Position numbers and translations under genes: made by a program. The notes beneath the pieces are model-generated. The model had not been told where the DNA came from. It worked only from the letters and a program-made list of their open reading frames with translations, and did no database searches. A stretch of DNA of 64,000 nucleotides from Chamaelirium japonicum (lineage: Eukaryota; Streptophyta; Magnoliopsida; Liliales; Melanthiaceae), in NCBI GenBank assembly GCA_947650365.1, contig OX393557.1, positions 26,256,385 to 26,320,384 on the forward strand, read 5' to 3'. Positions 46,263 to 55,582 of this stretch are shown in pieces (position 1 is the stretch's first letter; each line of letters begins with the position of its first letter).

Positions 46263-48010
46263 ATAAATATAGAAAGTACGTACTAGAATATTAAATATGA
46301 AAAGTCAAGTAGAAGAGTAAGACATTCCCTATAATTTCACATCAAACATAACATTGGCCTATACAAAAAATATGATGTATATATTTCTATAAAAAAGAAA
46401 TCATAATAAGTATTATCTATTATCTTTCACTATATTGTTCTCAGAATATTCGAATGATCAATGAAGACATAACAAAAACTCAAAAAGTAGGAAGGTCTTA
46501 TTTTTTAATCTCCACTGCATCTACATCATCAATTTGATCATCACCAATAGATAATTTATCACCACTTGCATCTTTATCTTCCTCTAATGCCTCTTCCACC
46601 TCTTATTCATATTCATTTTCATCCTCATTGTCTTATTCAAAGTCATCCACTTCTTTCCTTTAGCCTTCCTTTATGAACATAGATCCATCATCCATTAGCC
46701 CTCTACTAAGAAGTACCACATATATATAGGTAGAAACGGAATCCTATAACTATTGAAATTAACGAAGTTGTAGATATTTGGTGCTCCAAGCTCTAGAAAA
46801 TTTTTAAAAACAAATGGCATTGGGCTCCGACAACTCTAGAAAAAGATTTGTAAAACACTTATAAACTTGTAAAAAAAAGGGTTATTTTGACTTTGCCCCC
46901 CAAATTTTGCCTTGAATTAGACTTTACCCGCCATATTTTCATTAATTAGACTTTACCCCCCAAAACTAACTGTTCTGTTAGCTCACCCCCCATAACTTTA
47001 TTTCTTTTCCGTCAGCTCATCCTTTCTCTTAGATGGTGAGCTGACGGAACAGTTAGTTTTGGCGAGTAAAGTCTAATTCAAGGCAAAATTTAGGGGGCAA
47101 AGTCAAAATAACCAAAAAAAAAAAAAATCTTGTTTTGCTTAAATTCATCTTGTTTTGCTAAAATTCATCGTATAAAATTTAATTTGAAAATGGGGAGAGG
47201 GGGAACGTAAGGGGGCTTTAGATCCCATGAAAAAAAATTTAAAAATATATAGTAAAAAACCCATGCTTGCGCCTAAACTCGAACCTATGCAGACTTAGGC
47301 AAAGACACATACCTTGGGCCTAGGCTGCACCTGGGCTGTTGGCTGCATAAATGCAATTAGAAGTAAAGCAAAAAAACAAGGAGGGACAAGGGTCAGGAAA
47401 GACATGATACGAGATTTCAAGAAGTTTATCAACTTGACAAGGCTTTTTCATATGAGATACTCATGTCCAATATAAACCATAGTTGTCAAGGCGTCAAGGC
47501 GAGGCTAGGCGCCCGGAGGGAGCCTAGGGGCCTAGTCGTGGCCTTATGTGTATAGGCGTGACATTATGTGCATAGACATTCTCTAAGCACGGGTATATAG
47601 TCTATACTTGCAGGTATATATGTAATAGGAAATAATATAACACCTTACTAATATGAAATTGAACATAGTATAGTCAAATGCATGCAACACAATGACACGT
47701 ACATAGTATAAACAAGTAAACAACAAAAGGAACAAATAGAATACAAACACTTGCTAACATAAAATTGAGCATATTCTAATAAAATGAATACAACACAATG
47801 AACACATAGTATAAACAAGTATACAACAACAAAATGAACAAAGAATATAGGGGCGGGTTGGGTTTTATTTAAAAAAATAAACAGAAATCATTGCTTAAAA
47901 CTAGGCGTGCGCTCAGGCTAGGTGCGCCTAGGCCGCCGCTTAGTGAGGTGCGCCTGGGCGCACTGGGGCCTAGCAGTGTCCGGGCGCCTAGGTCCGCTCC
48001 TTGACAACAA
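45402..48010. mobile_element. AGGCGC-rich hAT-like element, downstream copy
   Basis: Begins TTGTTGTCTCAGGG and ends CCTTGACAACAA. Content is as in the upstream copy, including the foldback at about 46880-47112 and the acidic-tail relic at 46505-46665. A phrase of about 110 bp (ATGGGGAGAGGGGGAACGTA to CTTGCGCCTAA) is present twice within the element, at about 46060-46150 and 47190-47275, flanking the inner insertions. Confidence 0.5.
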
Positions 48011-48251
48011 TAATATACACATAGACTAACCGAAGGCAACCCAAATTGCATATATGGAAATGATTAGATAGAGTGATGGACAACCCTCTTTGGCGGAGTA
48101 TATTCTATAGTGATATTGTCTTTCAACTACCTTCGATAGGGAGTAATCAATGCCCTGTACTTCTAAAAACTACACTCAATACCCCACCCACGAAAAAGAG
48201 TTTTCAAATTTGAAGCAATGCTGATAAAGGATCGGGACTTCATACTATAAT

Positions 48252-49198
48252 CAATGTTTAAAAAGGCGAAAGGCGTACCGAGGCATTTTTCCACTGGAGA
48301 GGCGAGGCGTAAGCCTCAAGGCGCACTGAGGCGTAAGCCTCGAATTTTTTCGAGGCGTTTTGGTAAATAAAAGTTAAAAAAAAAAACAGAATAAATACTA
48401 TTATTGAATGTGTAATAATAATTGAACGAGATATGCCGCATATGCATAATAAATCACAATATGTTATAAAATCTTATATGACACGATTGAGGGCTCCATC
48501 GAGCAATCTAACAACAAAATAGAAAGTCAAATTGCTCAAACACGCTTAATTTTTTTAATAATCAAGATAATAATTAAAATAGCAACTAACAAGTAATAAC
48601 AAACAATAAAATACAAATATAGGACTAACATTGTCAAGATTAAAAAAATAACAAACGATGATACAAATACAAAGAAAAAATCATAGAAAAACCTAGTAGA
48701 AGATACAAGATCATGATCCATACCTCTAAACTTGAAATAAACCTTTATCTCTCACAGTTTCACATGTAGTTGGTAGACAATCCACAAAGAAGAATACAAC
48801 TTCGAAATCAAAATCGGAAAATAAATGCGCACTAGATCTTGATTTTGGGTTTTTAGAGACAAGGGAGTTTCAAAACCTAAAGAGATCTAAAAGGATTTAG
48901 GATGTTTCAATGAGTGAAAAAAGGGTCCATAAGGACGATTTACATATCAATCCCTTGGTGACCCACCACACCAAACATTGGTTTTAACCCCTCCACGCCC
49001 TATGTTTCACGTTTGGTGCAAGAGGCGTATGCCTTGAATGCCATAAGGCGTGCCTCGAACAAAGGCGTACGCCTCTTGATGCAGAGGCGTGGACTTTTTA
49101 TATGTGGCTGCTGAGGCGTAAGCCTCGAGGCAGCACAGGACTGCCTCACCTTGAGGCGGGCCTCAAGGCGTAAACCTCGAACGCCTTTTTAAACATTG
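48252..49198. mobile_element. Non-autonomous hAT element, TSD ACTATAAT
   Basis: Perfect 17-bp terminal inverted repeats CAATGTTTAAAAAGGCG are flanked by the 8-bp duplication ACTATAAT (48244-48251 and 49199-49206). The empty site CATACTATAATAACAG survives in the upstream duplicate at 44728. Subterminal regions are crowded with GGCGTAAGCCTCGAGG-type palindromes, the usual transposase-binding arrangement in hAT. The AT-rich middle has no transposase. 947 bp. Confidence 0.96.
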
Positions 49199-49772
49199 AC
49201 TATAATAACAGATAACTGGCGATTTTTTTGTAAACACCCAAATCGTAATTCTCTCCAAAAAATATATAGACCGAAGGCAATATTTGGGAGCGGAAGGTTA
49301 AATCCAAATCTCCTTCTCTCAAGGCCATGCAATCCATTAAGGAAGAGATAACGTCCATTCAAGCCCAAGAAATTTCAATGGAACAGCTTCAAAGAGAGAA
49401 ACAACTTGTCTAATAATATGAGGACCTACTGGTGAAAAATGATGTATTTTGGCATCAACGGGATGAATATGTTTGGATCAAAGAAGGGGACCGTAATACA
49501 AAGTAATTCCACATTTCAACGCTCAATAGGAGGATGAAAAATCATATTTAATGTATCCAACTTCCCACAGGCAAATGGGCATACGAGGGTAAAATCATTT
49601 CTACTTGCTTCATTAATTACTTAACAAATATATTTTCCACATCTAACCCAAAGAAAACATGCCAAGTGAAATATTTTCCCGCAACCCTCATATATCCAAT
49701 CTTGAAAATGAAATAAGGTGCAAGATTCCTGAAGAACATGAGATACACAAAATTCGTGAAGAACATGAAAGA

Positions 49773-50399
49773 CTAGCAGAATTCAAGATATGAAATGAAA
49801 TTGGAATCAGAAAACCCTAGAGATAGCTTACCTCTTCGAAAAGCCTTCCCAATCCGGTATGACAAGTTCGCATCAACAGTCGCGAACGAAACTTGGTTGT
49901 AGGTCAGCTGCACTGCGTCCCATGCACTTTGCCTGATCCCCTTCTCCTCCTTGGGGAGGTGAAGACCCAGCATCGCCCTTGCGATCTTCCTGGGACCCTT
50001 GCCCGCCAGATCGGGCCTGCTACTTGCTTCAGAGCCAAGATCGACCAGGTTCAGAACCTCAAAAGCCGCCGGTAGGAGATCAATGTTGGGGATGCAGAAC
50101 TCGAATCTCTCGTCCTTCAAGAAATCTTCGAGTCTGGGTGAGGGCGCTTTCGTGTCGAAGATCTGGTAGATCAGGGCTCGGTGCCCTATGCAGAAGGTGA
50201 CCAGAGAAACACGCCCGCTCTTGCTAACCTTCAGGTCAAGGCCGACGACAAGGTCGGCGAGGTGCCGACGCTGGAGGCGGAGGGTCTCGACGATCCATTC
50301 ATCGACCACAGCCGCAGAGGATGTAACTGTGGTGATGATCCGATACTCCAAGATCCTGACGAAGAACGTCCGAGGCGCAGCTTCAATCGTAATCGACAT
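49773..50399 (-). CDS. Werner-exonuclease-like 3'-5' exonuclease family protein, catalytic residues altered
   Basis: An intact 208-codon frame from ATG at 50399. It matches the plant family of single-domain DnaQ-like proteins related to the WRN exonuclease: a VVDEWIVETLRL helix (31-42), LADLVVGLDLKV (48-58), VSLVTFCIGHRALIYQI (64-80), FCIPNIDLL (101-109), VDL (119-121), and SAWDAVQLTYNQVSFATVDA (158-177). The family signature GLDxEW has become GLDLKV, so the first motif lacks Glu (Lys57). The Y-x-x-x-D of the third motif is F172ATVD176. Two metal or proton-transfer residues are therefore missing, and activity is doubtful. At codons 186-188 AGAGGTAAGC is a good splice donor, so the last 20 residues may be read-through into intron and LINE sequence. 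GA repeats at 50420-50475 would lie in the 5' leader. Confidence 0.8.
   Translation of the reverse strand: MSITIEAAPRTFFVRILEYRIITTVTSSAAVVDEWIVETLRLQRRHLADLVVGLDLKVSKSGRVSLVTFCIGHRALIYQIFDTKAPSPRLEDFLKDERFEFCIPNIDLLPAAFEVLNLVDLGSEASSRPDLAGKGPRKIARAMLGLHLPKEEKGIRQSAWDAVQLTYNQVSFATVDANLSYRIGKAFRRGKLSLGFSDSNFISYLEFC
49831..49834 (-). other. Possible 5' splice site in the exonuclease-like gene
   Basis: The minus strand reads GAAGAG|GTAAGC. If used, exon 1 ends after the exonuclease core and the LINE lies in or beyond the intron. Confidence 0.4.
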
Positions 50400-50731
50400 G
50401 AGCGCCGGGGAGAGGAGAAGAGAGAGAGAGAGAGAGGGAGAGGGATAGGGAGAGGGGAGAGAAGAGAGAGAGATGGGGGAGAAATACGGGCAGCGGGCTC
50501 GTTTGAGTTTTGAGAGGAATGGGCGCCATCTGGAATCCGGAAGCTTCTTTACATTTGACGGCTGTGATCAAACATGATCTATATGATCTATGATCCTCTG
50601 AAGGAAGATAAGACGGTACATACCAAGGGTTCATCGATGGTGGCCGTTTGATCACGGCGGCATCGGCAGCCGGACCCGCTTAACTTCGACATCCAATCAC
50701 GGTGGCCGACGACCCCTCTATGGCTCGAGGG

Positions 50732-51105
50732 TAGGGCTGGCAATTTTGGACCCGACACGAAGTTAGCGGGTCTGGGTCAGGGTTAAACGGGTTCGGATCA
50801 TAAACGGGTTGACACTATAGATCCGGGAAGACCCGTTTAAAATTCAACAGGTCGTGTCTACCCGCAATCCGATACTGTAATATATAGTACCAGCAGCTCT
50901 ATCGAGTCAGGTCGGGTCGAGTCAGATTGGGTCGGATCGGGTCAACTGAATAGACCCGTGTAGCAAACTGATCTTATCGGATCTACCCGTTTATAAGCGG
51001 GTCGGGTACGGTTGTAGGTTCTAGACACGATTAGTTAAACGGGCCGGGTCAGGGTCTAGGGGTTTTGGACACGACACGAACCTGACCCGACCCATTGCCA
51101 CCCCA
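50732..51105. mobile_element. hAT-like MITE rich in GGGTC
   Basis: It starts TAGGGCTGGCAATTTTGGAC and ends, inverted, GGGGTGGCAATGGGTCGGG. Flanks GCTCGAGG and ACTTGAGG look like a decayed 8-bp duplication. 374 bp, non-coding. The sequence GGTGGCCGACGAC occurs on both sides, so the target region was itself locally repeated. Confidence 0.68.
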
Positions 51106-51742
51106 ACTTGAGGATCATTCGCATGGTGGCCGACGACTCCTCTGTGGCTTGATGGAGTTCTTCACAACAGCCCAACAGACAGTCCGTGCCCGGTGCCTGG
51201 CGCATGTTTATCGCAAAGGGAAACAATCCCTTGAAGATTCTTTCTTCAATTTTTTTTTTTGAAAGGAGCTTGCAGGCTCAGTCAGATTGTATTAACTGGA
51301 ATGTATCGATCGTATGCGTAGAGAGAGAATAACAGTGATACAATTAATGTTATAGAGATAGAATCTTATAGAGAGGATGCCGGGGAAAGAATGTTTTAAA
51401 AAGACAATGGTAACGACGTGAGAGGATGCCAAGTTTTAGTGAGAGAATGCCATACAGAAAGAATCTTCAAGAGATTGTTGTAAAGAGAGAGATGCAATGT
51501 GGCTATTATTCGAGCGACGGTAGCAGCACGATGCGCATGACATCACAAGAACATCATGGGTGAAGCGCAAGCGACGGTGGCTCACCTCGGGAGGCAGCTA
51601 CTAATCTGAGAACAAGCCCTACCGATCAATCACGCAACTCTCTACCACATCACCACATGCACGATTGCTCTCGGACAGTAAGTCACAATTTCAGTTACAA
51701 AAGGCTACATCATATCGTACTCTATACATACACGCATCGCAC
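51106..51742. other. No gene recognised
   Basis: Contains AGAGAGAATGCCATACAGAAAG-like purine-rich phrases and no motif-bearing frame. Confidence 0.4.
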
Positions 51743-52125
51743 AACAGGGCAGTTCTCATATACAAACGATCTCTGCGAAAAAAGGAGAAGAGAATCTACT
51801 GGAACAGACAGATACAATAAACTGTGATTCGCCGATATATGAACTATCAGATCTCCAGCAAGCCAAGAAATCAATCTCTCGAAGGTTAAGGTTTCCTAAA
51901 TATCCGTGCTGACCTAACAAGCAATCACCACCGTCCACAGCACGACCGATAGGGCATAACTTGCTCCTCAGTGTGGTACTTCTGCCAGCAAGGTCCCCGG
52001 TTTCGTCCTTGGGTTGATCTGCAGTTTGACAAGAACCCCTTAGGAAACCATTATTCAATCAGTAGCAGGTTTGTAATGATCCAACAATAAGATGTTCATT
52101 AACCACAGTGAGTACTTAATTAAAC
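51743..52125 (-). other. Terminal-exon-like sequence, paralogue B
   Basis: Homologous to 39740-40110, including the sequence upstream of the acceptor (ACAATAAGATGTTCATTAAC). The minus strand has the acceptor CAAACTGCAG and then STQGRNRGPCWQKYHTEEQV, ending SCCGRW before TGA. The two copies agree to HTEE and then differ by indels. Function unknown. Confidence 0.4.
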
Positions 52126-54007
52126 AACTCGATGAATCTAGGCAAGTTCCAATCAGAACAAAATAGAATCGGACATTCTCAACCGTCGGGTCATAGAGAA
52201 CATCTTTGTATAGAAGAAAATGTTTATTGATCATCAAATTGCTCCTTCTATGTGATTTGATCAATAAGCCAAGTGAGGTTCTCTAAAGGCCAACGCAACA
52301 AGAAAAATAAAAAAAGGGGTAACAAATCGACATATGAGATGAATGAGATCCTCCAAAAATCACTAAGACCGAACAGAAGAGCATTACTCTCACCTGTTCC
52401 TTTCTGGGGGGTTATGTTTTCTTCTTGTCAAATCCAATCATGAAAATGAGTTCGTGCGTGGGCATTTGGAAAATTTCCCCCCCTCCCCCCTCTTTCTCTG
52501 ATACTCATGCCTGTTGGCACTTCCCCGACCACCTTCAGCTGCGCACCCCCATGCCTCCTCCAAGGGCCACCCTCAACATTGACACTCAACTTTATTTTTC
52601 TCGTATTTTTTGGCCACAATAAATTAAAACTTTATTTAGTGTTAATTTATCAGTTAAATAAAAATGTCTTTGACATCTCTCATAGATAAAATTGCCTCGG
52701 GACTGGAACGTCGGCCATATTCCATCAATGACAAAACACTGGCCCTCTCGTGGAGAACGAAACCAAAAAGCTTTTATCGTTTATGCAGAGCTTGGAGGCA
52801 TAACAGCTTGATTTCTTATGATTATCTCTCATATTTTCTGAGAATTCAGTTTTCCACTTGCAGGAGATGCTCATTTTTTAATGTCCAACTGAAAAGAATA
52901 CAAAATTTACAAATCATCACCATTATGTCTGATTCGAGCCCATCAAGAAATATATCTATACCAATCTTATGTTTAGTTTTAAACATATATAAATGGAAAA
53001 AAAATGATTAGGATATAGAGTAAACCTTGAAATAGTAAAGACAAACCACAAGTAAAACAGCTAAAACAAAATCAACATCACTAGCATGACCACACCCTCT
53101 ACCACGGTACCACCTCAAAACCTTAGCTACTTGGGATCCGGTCACAGGATCCTTGTGTTGTACATCTTTATCCAATAGGTTGTTTTGATATAATAGCAAT
53201 TTTGTTTTGGAAAGGATTTAATAGCAAATATATTCCAACAAAATAATGACTATGTCCCTTTCTCAAGTTATTGGAAAATGTTGGCTTATGTGAAACTTAC
53301 AATCTAACTTAAGTTTTTCAAAAGGAAATTTTGTGACATTGCTAGACACTTGTCCTTGGACTTGCAATTAATTGCAGCCACTAAGTTCTTCGAATGAGTT
53401 GTCTTCTACAAGGTTTGGTCTAGGAAACTGGAATATAGCTAAGTGTAGTCAATTATGGTGTGCTCATTTATGAAAACTGTACAATTCAATTTAATGATAG
53501 GGAAGCATACCGAATATCTGCAGGAATAAGATGATCGAAGAAAAACTAAGAACTAGTGCCTGATCATATTTCTCCGCTTACCCTTCAAATCAACCCGTTC
53601 AATGGAAAAGCTGATCATCAGATTCATTATTATATAGAAAAAAAACATGGATAAGACTGAGCAAATCTTCAGCAATACCTCTGTTCTGTCTTAAAATTTC
53701 GATATAACAACTTAGGATGTATTTTCAATTACCTCACGTGGAAAAGGTATGAACACATTGTAGAATAGCACAACATCACTAAAAAAAGTAACAAGAAAAA
53801 TTAACTTATAGATCAATAACTATTTTATAATAAAGTTGCACAAAAAAGGAAAGATTCTCGAAAAAATATTAGCATTAATTAACATTGTGGGTTGTGACTA
53901 ATCTCACAACACATATTTTAAGCTTTCCAACTAACAAGAAGGTTTTCTAATAAAGACTAACCAGAGACAAGATAAGTACATACTTCTGAGTGTTATGTTC
54001 TTTTACC
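52126..54007. other. No gene recognised
   Basis: On the minus strand GGAACAGGTGAGAG at about 52390-52403 is a strong donor-like sequence that could belong to an upstream exon of paralogue B. The preceding frame (52428-52619) has no recognised domain. A 115-codon plus-strand frame (52664-53011) shows no motif. The rest is AT-rich. Confidence 0.4.
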
Positions 54008-54366
54008 TCATATGATGTGGAACAGTGTGTGCGACATGGAATTCAAAGACTCGTTGAGCCGCGACAGGGTCGCTTGTTGCTCCGAGTCGAAACAGGAAGT
54101 TGATTTAAACAAATACTATGGCTAATGGTTTTAGCAAAGCATAACAGGCATGCAAGCAGGTATCCCAATCTAAATTAACCGAACAACTAATACTTAGTTA
54201 TATCGGCAGAGTTCCACATGCAATGTCAAGGATAATAGCAAACAGGGTAATCAGAATCTCACAACTCACCATTCAAAGTGGGCAGCAGTTTTGCATAGAT
54301 AAAATATAAGATAATTGATCGTTGGTGTCACCATTCGATATTGACCGGGGAAAGAAAGAAACTCAC

Positions 54367-54693
54367 CTACTGAGGATTGTGGGGGACCTCAGGGACCTCA
54401 ACTGGTGGCGGGGCCGAAGTCGATGCGGTGTCCTCAGGTTGAGCCGGAGCTTGAGCGAGGGCCCGAAGGGCTAGCACGTTGGGATGTACGGGCGCGCCGG
54501 GATGCCAACGCTGATGGTTCTCCGAGATCCCCAGTCGTGCTTCCGCGTCCTTGGCGACGAGGTAGGTGATGCGCTCCATGTAATCCTTCACGCTCTCGCC
54601 GGCGTTGAACCGGAAATCGAGGAAGGGAGACCGGATGTCGAGAAATCCGTCTTCGTCGTCGATCAAGCCGTGATCAACATCGGGGTCGGCCAT
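54367..54693 (-). CDS. 108-residue LTR-borne ORF, 3' LTR copy
   Basis: From the ATG at 54693 the frame encodes MADPDVDHGLIDDEDGFLDI, then SVKDYMERITYLVAKDAEARL, and ends EVPEVPHNPQ before TAG. Upstream, the same frame stays open through a proline-rich low-complexity stretch to 55299, but that part shifts phase between LTRs. The core is not low-complexity, and an acidic N-terminus followed by an amphipathic helix is likely. The stop codon forms part of CAGTAG|GTGAGT, a consensus splice donor. No homologue recognised. Confidence 0.45.
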   Translation of the reverse strand: MADPDVDHGLIDDEDGFLDIRSPFLDFRFNAGESVKDYMERITYLVAKDAEARLGISENHQRWHPGAPVHPNVLALRALAQAPAQPEDTASTSAPPPVEVPEVPHNPQ

Positions 54694-55446
54694 GCCGTCA
54701 TGCCGAGGGAATGGGCTATCGGTGTGGGGAGGTGGTACTCGGATTGGGCGCGGGGAAGGGGAGCAGGTAGGGGAGGCCGGTCGGGCAAGGGTGAAGGGTG
54801 AGGGTGGTGACCGGAGAGAGGGAGGAAGGGGGAAATCGGGTTGGTCGGCTGCACAGCTGAAGGAGGCACAGGGGTGGGGGCTGTGGCACCGGGGAGGAGA
54901 CGAGGGGGGGGGTCGGGAGGCAGGGGAAATGGGGTCGGCTGGGGCTTGGGGCCGGCGGCAGCAGCAGGGGGGGAATCGGGTGGGGCTGATGGCGGGTAGG
55001 CAGCAGCAGCAAGAGGGAAAGGAAAGGGGGCTCGGGGGCTGGGGTCGCGGGTAGGCAGCAGCAGCACGGGGGAGAGGAAAGGGGGGGAATCGGGTGGGCT
55101 GGGGTTCGGATAGGCAGCAGCGGCAGGAGGGATAGGAAGGGAGGATCGAGGGCTGGGGTTGGGTAGGCAGCAGCAGCACGGGAAAGGGGGGAATCGGGTT
55201 GGTGGGCCGGCCGGGTGAGAGGAGAGGAAAGGGGGGGCCGGTGGGCTTGGGAGGGGAAGGGGAAAACGGGATTGGGGGGGGGGGGGGGGATGGTCCCACT
55301 AGGGTTTCACACGCCTAGTTGGGGGCCTAGGGTTTCACACACCTAGGTATAGGCTCGGGTTTCACACACCTCACCTTAGCTCTCTCACACATGTGGGAAG
55401 AGATAAAAATTTTATTCATTGCATACTGAAGAGAAAAATGAAAGGC

Positions 55447-55458
55447 CTATAAATAGGC
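55447..55458. promoter_or_regulatory. TATA-like motif in the 3' LTR
   Basis: CCTATAAATAGG is TATA-like on either strand (CCTATTTATAGG on the minus strand). Confidence 0.5.
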
Positions 55459-55582
55459 TTATAACGACAGACGAAAAAGCCCACTAATCGAGGTGGGACT
55501 AAATGTACACAACCCAAATAATGAAACAGAAAAACAGTAGCCAACATGGCTAGAACCACATGCTCAGATGTCGCCTCCTGCG

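Larger units (their letters stand above)
45134..49291 (+). repeat. Tandem duplication, downstream copy with hAT insertion
   Basis: Same content and order as 41638-44821. It differs by a 955-bp gain (947-bp element plus 8-bp duplication) at 48252-49206 and by scattered substitutions. Downstream it runs into unique LINE sequence, so this copy is the original context and the upstream one is the duplicate. Confidence 0.93.
44850..49770 (+). pseudogene. L1-type LINE: ORF1 tail, ORF2 endonuclease and linker, interrupted
   Basis: 44905-45000 encodes a probable ORF1 end (SNGKPSSTTNITAASST). ORF2 starts at ATG 45006 with MSIVPWNCRGN, then LYLISETRYSL, VGLSGGLWLSW and ATRQKVWEGILQL, the endonuclease signature. 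After the AGGCGC element it resumes at about 48011 with TNRRQPKLHIW, then LDRVMDN, and SFKFEAMLIKDRDF-like sequence. Beyond the hAT element, 49206-49770 holds WIKEGDRNTK followed by FHISTLNRRMKNHI-like and IPEEHEIHKI segments. There is an in-frame TAG at 45039. The reverse transcriptase is missing, since the sequence stops at the exonuclease-like gene. Confidence 0.82.

Noticed and set aside
54692..55299. Proline-rich extension of the LTR ORF
   Set aside because: It is low-complexity and changes phase between the two LTRs through small indels. Only the 108-codon core is retained as a candidate.
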